DNA of 64,000 nucleotides from Novosphingobium rosa NBRC 15208 (lineage in GTDB: Bacteria > Pseudomonadota > Alphaproteobacteria > Sphingomonadales > Sphingomonadaceae), in contig NZ_BCZE01000007.1 of NCBI RefSeq assembly GCF_001598555.1, positions 1 to 64,000 of the forward strand, written 5' to 3'. The notes under the pieces were generated by a model. It was not told the origin of the DNA and ran no database searches. It saw only the letters and a list, made by a program, of their open reading frames with translations. The translations under genes were made by a program, and so were the position numbers. Positions 36,198-44,167 of the stretch are shown piece by piece (position 1 is the stretch's first letter; every line of letters starts with the position of its first letter).

Positions 36198-37796
36198 TCA
36201 GGCGGGCAGCAGCGTGACCCCGGCGAAATTGTCGTAGAGGCCGTAGGCGGTCTGCGGAAAATTCCTCACGCGTGGCCCGGTCACCGCCAGCGTGGCGAAA
36301 GAGACCAGCGGAATGCGCGGCAAATCGCGCGCCACCAGCTGCTGGAAGGCGACATAATCGGCGCGGCGGGCGACAGGATCGATCTCGCTCTGCGCCTTGG
36401 CCAGCAGGGCATCGGCCTGCGGACTGTCGTAATGCGCGCCATTGGAGAAGGCGACGCCGCGCTGGATGTTGCGCGACCAGTAAAAGCGCTGGATGCCGAT
36501 CGCCGGATCGGGGCCGACGCCGGCGCCATACAGGATCGTGTCGAAATCGCGGTCGCTGTAGATTCGCTTGATAAAGGTGGCGAAGTCGCCGGTGCGGATG
36601 GTCAGCTCCACGCCGACGCGTCGCAATTGATCGCGGATCGCCTCGGCGGATTTGAGTAGCTGGCCGCCGGTGGGCGCGGGGTCGTGGCGGATGCGCAGGC
36701 GCACTCCTTGTGCATCGGGCTTCAGCCCGGCGGCATCGAGCAGCGCCATCGCCCTGGCCGGATCATAGGGATAATGGCCCGAGCCCGGATCGTAGAAATC
36801 GGGCACCGCGCTGGTGACGGGCGAGTCCTCCACCTTGCCATAACCGCGCCACGCGTTGCGCAGCAGGAAGTCCTTGTCGATGGCATGGGCGAAGGCCTGA
36901 CGCACGCGCGGATCGTGAAATTCGGGCTTTTCGAGGTTGAATTCGAAGACGGCCAGGGTGGCGGCAAAGGCGCTGGGCTTGTCCTGCACCGCAAAGCCGG
37001 GCTTGCCGGAAAAGCGCCGCACGTCGTCGAGGCTGAGCTGGGTGCTGGTGGTCATGTGAATTTCGCCCGTCTCCAGCGCGGCGGCGGTGGCTGCGGCATC
37101 GCTGTAGAATTTGAAGACGATGGCATCGAGCCCTGCCCCGGCCGGCGCCCAATAATCGGGGTTGCGCTCCAGCCGGATAAATTCCCCGCGCCGCCATTCC
37201 ACGAATTTGAACGGCCCGGTGCCGATGGGCGCATTGCCCGCCGGATGGGTGAGGAAATCCTTGCCCGCATAGACATGCGCCGGAACGATCTGGCTTTCCG
37301 GCGAACCCAAAGCCGAAAGCAGATAAGGCGCGGGGGTGGAAAGACGCAGCACCACCGTCTGCGGATCGGGCGTTTCCACCGTCTCCACCGGCGCGAAGGT
37401 GGAGCGGCCCCGGCTGTGGTATTTTTTCCAGACCTCCTGCAGCGAATAGGCCACATCCCTGGCGGTAAACGGCTGCCCGTCATGCCACCTCACGCCGGGG
37501 CGCAGATGAAAGGTCAGGCTCAGCCCATCCCTGCCCTCTTCCCAGCTTGTGGCCAGCTGCGGCTGAGGCTTGCCCTGCGCGTCGAAGGTAACCAGCCCGT
37601 CGAAAATTTTCGTCGAGACCACCTGCGTCGGTCCCGCAGAGGTGCCCGCGCTGGTCAGCGTGGGCGGCTCGGGGTTGAACCCAAAGACCAGCGTGCCCCG
37701 CCCCCCCGAGCCGCCCCCCGAAGAACAGCCCGCAAGCCCGGCGAGACCCAAGGCGCCACCAGCCACCAACATTTCACGACGTGACACGACAAACAT
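36198..37796 (-). CDS. ABC transporter substrate-binding lipoprotein, peptide/Dpp type
   Basis: The 532-residue product is a family 5 (SBP_bac_5) extracellular binding protein. It has a twin-arginine-like start (SRREMLVAGG) and a lipobox (GLAGC near residue 24), then LRPGVRWHDGQPFTARDVAYSLQ, NAPIGTGPFKFVEW and DPRVRQAFAHAIDKDFLL. Such proteins bind oligopeptides, glutathione or other multi-group ligands. An ATG 12 bp upstream (37808) is possible but sits right beside its Shine-Dalgarno. It is the binding component for the divergently encoded permeases and ATPases. It follows the OYE gene by 14 bp and precedes the desulfinase by 24 bp. Confidence 0.9.
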   Translation of the reverse strand: MFVVSRREMLVAGGALGLAGLAGCSSGGGSGGRGTLVFGFNPEPPTLTSAGTSAGPTQVVSTKIFDGLVTFDAQGKPQPQLATSWEEGRDGLSLTFHLRPGVRWHDGQPFTARDVAYSLQEVWKKYHSRGRSTFAPVETVETPDPQTVVLRLSTPAPYLLSALGSPESQIVPAHVYAGKDFLTHPAGNAPIGTGPFKFVEWRRGEFIRLERNPDYWAPAGAGLDAIVFKFYSDAAATAAALETGEIHMTTSTQLSLDDVRRFSGKPGFAVQDKPSAFAATLAVFEFNLEKPEFHDPRVRQAFAHAIDKDFLLRNAWRGYGKVEDSPVTSAVPDFYDPGSGHYPYDPARAMALLDAAGLKPDAQGVRLRIRHDPAPTGGQLLKSAEAIRDQLRRVGVELTIRTGDFATFIKRIYSDRDFDTILYGAGVGPDPAIGIQRFYWSRNIQRGVAFSNGAHYDSPQADALLAKAQSEIDPVARRADYVAFQQLVARDLPRIPLVSFATLAVTGPRVRNFPQTAYGLYDNFAGVTLLPA

Positions 37797-37810
37797 GCGG
37801 CTCAACATCC

Positions 37811-38713
37811 TCAAACCGAACAGACAGGAGAAATCGGGGCCACAGGCGCGAGAGCCGCCACCCCCGCCGCATCGAAGGCGACGCAATCGGCGAACCCCTC
37901 GGCAAGGACTTCCCCGGCGCTTTGCGGCGTATGATCGCCGCCAGCGATCACCGCCCCGCCGAAATGGCTGCGCAACTGCCACAGCAGCGAGGCCTTGCGA
38001 CGCCACGGCTCCACCAGATGAAGCCAGCCGATGCCCAGCTGATCCAGCTGCGCGGCGACATGGGTGAAGGTCTCCAGCGGCTCGCCATCGGCCATGCCGT
38101 GGTCCGCGCTCCATGGTGACAGGCGCACGCCCACCCGGCTCACGCCCCAGATGGCGCTGACCGCCTCGGCCACCTCCAGCAGGAAGCGGCTGCGGCCACT
38201 GAGCGAGCCGCCATAATCATCCTCGCGCCGGTTGCTGCCGGTGCGCAGGAACTGGTCGATCAGCCAGCCTTGCGCGGCGTGGATTTCCACCCCGTCGAAG
38301 CCTTCGGCCTGAGCGAGAGCGGCGGCGGTGGCGAAGCGCTCGACCAGTCCGGCGATGTCATCCCGCTCCAGCGCGCGGGGAACGGGCAGCGGCTGAGGGC
38401 CTTCGGGCGTGTCGATCTGGCCGCGCCCGGCGAGCGCGGAAGGCGCGACGGGCGCGGCCCCGCCACGCAGCAAAGGATGGCTGACACGCCCCGGATGCGA
38501 AAGCTGAAGCACGATCCGCCCGCCCGCGCGCCGCACCGCGTCCACTGCCGGACGCCAGCCATGGATCAGCGCCGGACCGCCCTCGATATTGAAGCGCGGC
38601 GTGATGGTGAGCCCGGCGGCAGATCGCGCAGGAACGGGTTCGTCCTCGCCGCTCAGCACGATGCGGTTGTCCGTCGCGAAGGCGGAAAAAGGAAAAGGCT
38701 CGAACAGTCGCAT
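37811..38713 (-). CDS. Shortened Old Yellow Enzyme-like flavin oxidoreductase
   Basis: The 300-residue protein has the OYE/NADH:flavin oxidoreductase TIM barrel: start LFEPFPFSAFATDNRIVLSG, QLSHPGRVSHP at about 70-80, GVEIHAAQGWLIDQFLRTGSN at about 141-161 and DDYGGSLSGRSRFLLEVAEAV. It is some 60 residues shorter than usual, lacking the first substrate loop after NRIV and the C-terminal end. The ligand-binding His145 is kept, but the following Asn/His is Gln148 and the proton-donor Tyr is Trp150. Activity may therefore differ from ene-reduction. It is the first gene of the four-gene sulfur operon. Confidence 0.8.
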   Translation of the reverse strand: MRLFEPFPFSAFATDNRIVLSGEDEPVPARSAAGLTITPRFNIEGGPALIHGWRPAVDAVRRAGGRIVLQLSHPGRVSHPLLRGGAAPVAPSALAGRGQIDTPEGPQPLPVPRALERDDIAGLVERFATAAALAQAEGFDGVEIHAAQGWLIDQFLRTGSNRREDDYGGSLSGRSRFLLEVAEAVSAIWGVSRVGVRLSPWSADHGMADGEPLETFTHVAAQLDQLGIGWLHLVEPWRRKASLLWQLRSHFGGAVIAGGDHTPQSAGEVLAEGFADCVAFDAAGVAALAPVAPISPVCSV

Positions 38714-39113
38714 GGCACCCCCACTGCGCTTTGGGCCTTCAGGACAGACGCCTGAGAAGCACTGACAAGATCACCACATGATCACGGGCCATGACGATTA
38801 GGGGCGATGGCCCCATCCGTCATAAAATAAATCCTATGGGAAAAGTATATTTTTCTTTTTCGGCCCCGCAAGAGGCAAAGATATCCTGATGGATCAACTC
38901 TCAAGGCGCGGATTCCGGCACGACTCGGCCAACGCCGGGCCGTGCGAAACGCCGCTTTGCAGCGCCGGGCAAAAGCGGCGTTTGAGCCCTGAAACATCTT
39001 CTTGGGGCCGCTCGCCGCGACAATGTTGACAATTCCTACCTATATTATCAGGATTAATTGATCGAGCCGTGAGCCAAGCCTCTCGCCCGCCCTCCCGCCG
39101 CCAGAACGGAGCC
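38714..39113. promoter_or_regulatory. Divergent promoter region of the organosulfur operons, with inverted repeats
   Basis: This 400-bp region has no convincing gene and separates the leftward OYE operon from the rightward ABC operon. It contains an AT-rich block with ATAAATCCTATGGGAAAA (38828-38845), a hairpin with GCACG (38918-38922) and CGTGC (38941-38945) plus CGGC/GCCG inside, and a perfect 12-bp inverted repeat AAACGCCGCTTT/AAAGCGGCGTTT (38947-38958, 38972-38983). A TTGACA box (39026-39031) is followed by TATATTATCAGGAT. It probably holds operators for sulfur-responsive control; which regulator binds is unknown. Confidence 0.6.
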
Positions 39114-40115
39114 ATGATGAAACGCCATTTGCCACGCCTTGCCCGCATCGCCGGCCACGCCGGTCTGCGCGCGCTGCCGACGGCCATCGGCATCGTCATC
39201 CTCGGCTTCTTCCTGCTGCAACAGGCGCCGGGCGATGCGGTGGATGTGCTCTCCGGCGAATCCGGCGGCCTCTCCACCGAGGCAGCCGCCGCGCTGCGCC
39301 ATCATGCCGGGCTGGACCAGCCGGTGCTCAGCCAGCTTGCCGCCTATCTCACCGGCCTGGCGCATGGCGATCTGGGCTGGTCGGCGCGCTTCAATGTGCC
39401 CGTCACCAGCCTGATCCTGCAACGTCTGCCCGGTTCGTTGCTGCTGTCGGGCACAGCGCTGGTGGTGTCGGTGCTGGCAGGCGCGGCGCTGGGGGCGCTG
39501 ATGGCCGCACGCGAGGGTAGCTGGGCGGATCGTGGCCTGTCGGTGGCGGCGCTGCTGTTCTACTCGCTGCCCTCTTTCTGGATCAGCCTGATGCTGATCG
39601 TGGTCTTCTCGATCCATCTGGGCTGGCTGCCCAGCGGCGGATCGCAGACCATCGGCGGGCCCGAAGGCGGGCTTGCGGGTCTGCTTGACCACGCGCGCTA
39701 TATGGTGCTGCCGGTCACTTCCCTCTCGCTGTTCTACATCGCCATTTACGCGCGGCTGGTGCGAGTGGCGATGATCGAGGCCAGGGCGCAGGATTACGTT
39801 CGCACCGCCCGCGCCAAAGGGTTGAGCGAAAGCCGCATCCTGATCCGCCACATCCTGCGCAACGCCCTGCTGCCGCTCACCACCGTGGCGGGCATGCATC
39901 TGGGCGGCATGCTGGGCGGCGGCGTGGTGGTGGAAACGGTCTATGGCTGGCCGGGCCTTGGCAGGCTGGCCTATGAATCGGTGATAGGTCGCGATTTCCG
40001 CGTGCTGCTCGGGATTTTGCTGTTGTCGTCGCTGCTGGTCATCGTGGCCAATGCGCTGGTGGACATTCTGCAAGGCCTGCTCGATCCGCGCGTGGGGGTG
40101 AGCCATGCCGCCTAA
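39114..40115 (+). CDS. ABC transporter permease, DppB/OppB type
   Basis: The 333-residue membrane protein has about six transmembrane helices and the EAA loop EARAQDYVRTARAKGLSESRI near residue 237, which contacts the ATPase. The N-terminal APGDAVDVLSGE and the C-terminal ETVYGWPGLGRLAYESVIGRDF are typical of DppB/GsiC-like permeases. The start is ATG 39114 or the adjacent ATG 39117, which has GGAG 5 bp upstream; a GTG at 39069 would also keep frame. It overlaps the next permease gene by 11 bp and begins a six-gene operon. Confidence 0.9.
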   Translation: MMKRHLPRLARIAGHAGLRALPTAIGIVILGFFLLQQAPGDAVDVLSGESGGLSTEAAAALRHHAGLDQPVLSQLAAYLTGLAHGDLGWSARFNVPVTSLILQRLPGSLLLSGTALVVSVLAGAALGALMAAREGSWADRGLSVAALLFYSLPSFWISLMLIVVFSIHLGWLPSGGSQTIGGPEGGLAGLLDHARYMVLPVTSLSLFYIAIYARLVRVAMIEARAQDYVRTARAKGLSESRILIRHILRNALLPLTTVAGMHLGGMLGGGVVVETVYGWPGLGRLAYESVIGRDFRVLLGILLLSSLLVIVANALVDILQGLLDPRVGVSHAA

Positions 40116-41061
40116 AGCCATCTTTGCCGCGCCCGGCGACCATCACACCCCACCCCCTCCGGAGACCCGGCCTCTGGCCGCCTTTCGCATCGAGGACACG
40201 GTTTCAGCCCCCACGGCCAGCCGCAACGGCGTGGTTTCAGCCCTGCGGCGCCACCCGCCCGCGCTGATCGGCGTGGCCATTCTGGCAGGCGTAACGCTGC
40301 TGGCCCTGCTGTCGCCACTGCTGTTTCCCGGCGACCCGCTGGCCATCACCGGCGAGCCCTTCCTCTGGCCCTTCGCCAGCCTGGCCCATCCCTTGGGCAC
40401 CGACTCGCTGGGGCGCGATATTCTGGCGGGTGTCGCCCATGGCGCGCGGGTCTCGCTGCGCATCGGCCTGTCGGCCACGGCGCTGGGTCTGGTGCTGGGC
40501 GTGGCGGCGGGCGCGCTGGCGGGCTACAAGGGCGGCTGGACCGATGCCGCCATCTCCCGCCTGATCGAGATCTTCCAGACCGTGCCCAGCTTCGTGCTGC
40601 TGGTGGTGCTGGTGGCCATCACCCAGCCCAGCGCGGGCACGCTTTCCGCCGCCATCGCCATCGTGACATGGCCCACCGTGGCCCGCCTCGCCCGCGCCGA
40701 GTTCCGTTCTCTGCGCGAGAAGGATTTCGTGCTGGCAGCCCGCTCGCTGGGCTACAGCCACACGCGCATCATCATCCACGAAATCCTGCCCAACGCCCTG
40801 CCGCCCATCGTGGTGACAGCCTCGGTGATGGTGGCCTCGGCGATTCTGATGGAATCAGCGCTGTCCTTCATGGGCCTTGGCGATCCCAATGTGGTGAGCT
40901 GGGGCAGCATGATCGGCCAGGGCCGCGAATATCTGCGCAGCGCCTGGTACATCAGCGCCCTGCCCGGCCTGGCGATCATGCTGACGGTGCTGGCGCTCAA
41001 TCTGATCGGCGACGCGCTGAACGAGGCGCTCAACCCCCGCAAAAGAGGAGGCCGCGCATGA
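40105..41061 (+). CDS. ABC transporter permease, DppC/OppC type
   Basis: The 318-residue protein pairs with the preceding permease. The family elements are HPLGTDSLGRDILAGVAHGARVSLRIG near residue 92, the EAA loop RLARAEFRSLREKDFVLAARSLG near 192 and ESALSFMGLGDPNVVSWGSMIGQGR near 250. The N-terminal 45 residues are an unusually long, Pro-rich cytoplasmic extension. Its ATG overlaps the end of the upstream gene and its stop overlaps the next ATPase start (ATGA), so translation is coupled. Confidence 0.92.
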   Translation: MPPKAIFAAPGDHHTPPPPETRPLAAFRIEDTVSAPTASRNGVVSALRRHPPALIGVAILAGVTLLALLSPLLFPGDPLAITGEPFLWPFASLAHPLGTDSLGRDILAGVAHGARVSLRIGLSATALGLVLGVAAGALAGYKGGWTDAAISRLIEIFQTVPSFVLLVVLVAITQPSAGTLSAAIAIVTWPTVARLARAEFRSLREKDFVLAARSLGYSHTRIIIHEILPNALPPIVVTASVMVASAILMESALSFMGLGDPNVVSWGSMIGQGREYLRSAWYISALPGLAIMLTVLALNLIGDALNEALNPRKRGGRA

Positions 41062-42068
41062 GCCACCCCGCCCTCTCCATTCCCGCCTTTGCCGTGCCGC
41101 ATGCCATCACCCCGCTGCTGGAGGTGCAGGATCTGCAGGTCCACTTCGGTAGCAAGCCAGCCGTGCGCGGCATCAGCTTTACCGTGCATGAGGGCGAGAC
41201 TCTGGCGCTGGTGGGCGAATCCGGCTCGGGCAAATCGATGACCGCGCTCTCGGTGATGGGCCTGCTGCCCGATGGCGGGCGGGCCAGCGGCACGATCCGC
41301 TTTGCCGGGCGCGATACCTCCACCCTGTCGCCTGCCGCGCGCCGGGCCCTGCGCGGCGGCGAGATCGGCATGATCTTTCAGGAGCCGATGACCAGCCTGA
41401 ACCCGGTGATGACCATCGGCGCGCAAATCGTGGAAGCCTTGCGCCAGCATCAGCCGCTGTCTCGCACCGCGGCGAAGGCCCGTGCGCTGGAGCTGATCGA
41501 TCTGGTCCGCATCCCCGATCCCAAACGGCGCTTTCAGGACTATCCGCATCAGCTTTCGGGCGGGATGCGCCAGCGGGTGATGATCGCCATGGCGGTGGCC
41601 TGCGGGCCGCGCCTGCTGATCGCCGACGAGCCCACCACCGCGCTGGATGTCACCATTCAGGCGCAGGTGCTGGAGCTGCTCGACCGGCTGCGGCGCGATC
41701 TGTCGATGGCGGTGCTGCTGATCACCCACGATCTGGGCGTGGTGGGCCAATGGGCCGACCGCGTGGCGGTGATGTATGCCGGGCGCAAGGTGGAAGAAGG
41801 CGATCCTTCCGCGCTGTTTGCCCTGCCGCTGCATCCCTACACGCAGGGACTGCTGCGCGCCTCGCCAAGGCTGGATGATGCGCAGCATTACACGCAAGGG
41901 CCGCTGACGGAGATCCCCGGCTCGATCGCTTCGGCCGCGGGGCAGGATGGCTGCGCCTTTGCGCCGCGTTGCCCTCAGGCGGTGGCGGCTTGCAGGGCTG
42001 CAGTGCCCTCGCTGCGGATTCTCGAGTCCGGGCGCAAGGTCGCCTGCCCGCTGGCCCATCAGGATTAA
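41058..42068 (+). CDS. ABC transporter ATPase, DppD/OppD type
   Basis: The 336-residue ATPase has Walker A GESGSGKS near residue 54, Q-loop [15 protein letters not shown], signature LSGGMRQRV near 168, Walker [13 protein letters not shown] near 190 and the H-loop ITHDLG. The C-terminal Cys-containing oligopeptide/dipeptide domain ([22 protein letters not shown]) is present; in the family such Cys clusters can bind an iron-sulfur centre. The start ATG 41058 has an AGGAGG site 8 bp upstream. It works with the next ATPase as a heterodimer. Confidence 0.93.
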   Translation: MSHPALSIPAFAVPHAITPLLEVQDLQVHFGSKPAVRGISFTVHEGETLALVGESGSGKSMTALSVMGLLPDGGRASGTIRFAGRDTSTLSPAARRALRGGEIGMIFQEPMTSLNPVMTIGAQIVEALRQHQPLSRTAAKARALELIDLVRIPDPKRRFQDYPHQLSGGMRQRVMIAMAVACGPRLLIADEPTTALDVTIQAQVLELLDRLRRDLSMAVLLITHDLGVVGQWADRVAVMYAGRKVEEGDPSALFALPLHPYTQGLLRASPRLDDAQHYTQGPLTEIPGSIASAAGQDGCAFAPRCPQAVAACRAAVPSLRILESGRKVACPLAHQD

Positions 42069-42073
42069 GCCCC

Positions 42074-43006
42074 GTGCCGCTGCTTTCCATCACCGATCTC
42101 TCGACCCATTTCCGCCTGCCCGATGGCGCGCTGCGGGCGCTCGACGGCGTCTCGCTGGAGGTTGAGGCGGGCGAAACGCTTGGTATCGTGGGCGAATCCG
42201 GCTGCGGCAAAAGCACGCTGGGCAAGACCATCCTGCGCCTTGTCGAGCCCACCGCAGGCGCCATCGCCTTTGATGGCGATGATATCACCGCGCTCCCGAC
42301 GGGCAAATTGGCCCCCTATCGCCGCCGCGCGCAGATGGTGTTTCAGGACCCCTTCGCCTCGCTCAACCCGCGCCATACGGTGGCCAAGATTCTGGGCGAT
42401 CCGCTGAAAGTCCATGGCATCGGCGGCCTGCATGAGCGCCGCCGCCGCGTGGAGGATATGCTGCGCCGCGTGGGTCTGGGCCCCGATGCGCTCGACCGCT
42501 ATCCGCATGAGTTCTCCGGCGGGCAGCGCCAGCGCATCGGCATCGCCCGGGCGTTGATCCTCGAGCCCGATCTGGTGATCTGCGACGAGCCGGTCTCCGC
42601 GCTGGACCTGTCCATTCAGGCGCAAACGCTCAACCTGCTGGCGCGGATGAAGGCGGATCTGGGCCTGTCCTATATCTTCATCTCGCACGATCTTTCGGTG
42701 GTGCGCTATTTCACCGACCGCGTGGTGGTGATGTATCTGGGCCGCATCGTCGAAAGCGCCCCCACGCGCGGATTATGGGCCCGGCCGCTGCATCCCTACA
42801 CGCGGGCGCTGATGGCCAGCGTGCCCGATCCCGCGCAGGGCCGCATCGCCCTGCCGCTCAAAGGCGATCTGCCCAGCCCGCAGGACATTCCCCGCGGCTG
42901 CCGTTTCCACCCCCGCTGCCCGCTGGCCACCGATCTGTGCCGCAGCAGCGAACCTGAATTGCGCGATGCCGGGGATGGCCAATCCATCGCCTGTCACCAC
43001 GCCTAA
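42074..43006 (+). CDS. ABC transporter ATPase, DppF/OppF type
   Basis: The 310-residue ATPase starts with GTG 42074 ([12 protein letters not shown]), 5 bp after the previous gene. It has Walker [10 protein letters not shown] near residue 38, Q-loop [14 protein letters not shown], signature FSGGQRQRI, Walker [13 protein letters not shown] and H-loop ISHDLS. The C-terminal domain has [21 protein letters not shown]. With the two permeases, the DppD-like ATPase and the binding lipoprotein at 36.2 kb this makes a complete importer. Confidence 0.92.
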   Translation: MPLLSITDLSTHFRLPDGALRALDGVSLEVEAGETLGIVGESGCGKSTLGKTILRLVEPTAGAIAFDGDDITALPTGKLAPYRRRAQMVFQDPFASLNPRHTVAKILGDPLKVHGIGGLHERRRRVEDMLRRVGLGPDALDRYPHEFSGGQRQRIGIARALILEPDLVICDEPVSALDLSIQAQTLNLLARMKADLGLSYIFISHDLSVVRYFTDRVVVMYLGRIVESAPTRGLWARPLHPYTRALMASVPDPAQGRIALPLKGDLPSPQDIPRGCRFHPRCPLATDLCRSSEPELRDAGDGQSIACHHA

Positions 43007-43020
43007 CTGGAGCCAAATCC

Positions 43021-44076
43021 ATGGTTGACTATCGTTATCTGGGCCGCAGCGGCCTGAAGGTTTCCCCCCTCACGCTGGGCACGATGATGTTCGGCGGCGA
43101 GACCGACGAACCCACCTCGCACCGCATCATCGACACCGCGCGTGAACAGGGCATCAACTTCATCGACACCGCCGATGGCTACAACAAAGGCGCCTCCGAA
43201 GAGGTCGTCGGGCGCGGCATCAAGGCCCAGCGCGACCATTGGGTGCTGGCCACCAAATTCGCCAATCCGCGCGGGCAAGGCCCCAATCAGCGCGGCCAGT
43301 CGCGCAAATGGATCATCGAAAATGTCGAGAACAGCCTGCGCCGTCTGGGCACGGATTACATCGACATCCTCTATTTCCACCGCGCCATTTTCGACGCCCC
43401 GCTGGGCGAGGCCGTGCGCGCCATCGGTGACCTGATCACGCAGGGCAAGCTGCGCTATTTCGGCGTGTCGAACTTCCGCGCCTGGCGCATTGCGGAAGTC
43501 TCGCATCTGGCCGATCAGTTCAACATCGACCGGCCCATCGCCAGCCAGCCGCTCTACAACATCGTCAACCGCGTGGCCGAGGCCGAGCAGCTGCCCGCCG
43601 CCGGTCATTACGGGCTCGGCGTGGTCTCCTACAGCCCGCTGGCGCGCGGCGTGCTGACCGGCAAATACCGCCCCGACCTCACCCCCGAAGCCGACACGCG
43701 CGCCGGCCGCGGCGACAAGCGCATTCTGGAAACCGAATGGCGCCCGGAATCGGTCGCTCTGGCCGCGAAGATCGCGGATTATGCGCGGGATCGCGGCATC
43801 GATCCGGTGCATTTCGCCATCGCCTGGGTGCTCAACAACCAGCTCGTCACCTCGACCATCACCGGCCCGCGCACGCAGGCGCATTGGGACAGCTATATCA
43901 AGGCTCTGGGCGTCAAACTTAACGACGCGGATGAGGCCTTCATCGACGATCTGGTCACCACCGGCCATGCCTCCACCCATGGCTTCAACGATCCCAGCCA
44001 CCCCATCGAGGGCCGCGTGCCTTACGCCAATCCGGCCCAGAGCGCGCCCGCCGAGCGTCAGCCCGAACCAGCCTGA
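43021..44076 (+). CDS. Aldo/keto reductase
   Basis: The 351-residue NADPH-dependent oxidoreductase has the AKR tetrad: Asp and Tyr in FIDTADGYNKG (near 42-52), Lys in WVLATKFANP (near 76-80) and His in ILYFHRAIFD (near 121). GVVSYSPLARGVLTGKY and STITGPRTQAHW mark the cofactor site. It lies between the importer genes and the DszA-type monooxygenase, 14 bp after the ATPase gene, so it probably reduces a carbonyl product formed when the imported compound is split. AKRs are broad in substrate, so this is inference. Confidence 0.9.
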   Translation: MVDYRYLGRSGLKVSPLTLGTMMFGGETDEPTSHRIIDTAREQGINFIDTADGYNKGASEEVVGRGIKAQRDHWVLATKFANPRGQGPNQRGQSRKWIIENVENSLRRLGTDYIDILYFHRAIFDAPLGEAVRAIGDLITQGKLRYFGVSNFRAWRIAEVSHLADQFNIDRPIASQPLYNIVNRVAEAEQLPAAGHYGLGVVSYSPLARGVLTGKYRPDLTPEADTRAGRGDKRILETEWRPESVALAAKIADYARDRGIDPVHFAIAWVLNNQLVTSTITGPRTQAHWDSYIKALGVKLNDADEAFIDDLVTTGHASTHGFNDPSHPIEGRVPYANPAQSAPAERQPEPA

Positions 44077-44167
44077 GCCTTGGCCGGCGTTCGGCTCTTG
44101 CGGGGCCGGGCGCCGGCCACCTTTTCAGCTGCCGGTGCTTCTTCCTCTTGAAACAGGGACATGATCC

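Noticed and set aside
38782..38997. Small minus-strand open frame in the divergent sulfur promoter
   Set aside because: It spans both inverted repeats and the AT-rich block, has no clear ribosome-binding site and shows no protein-like composition.
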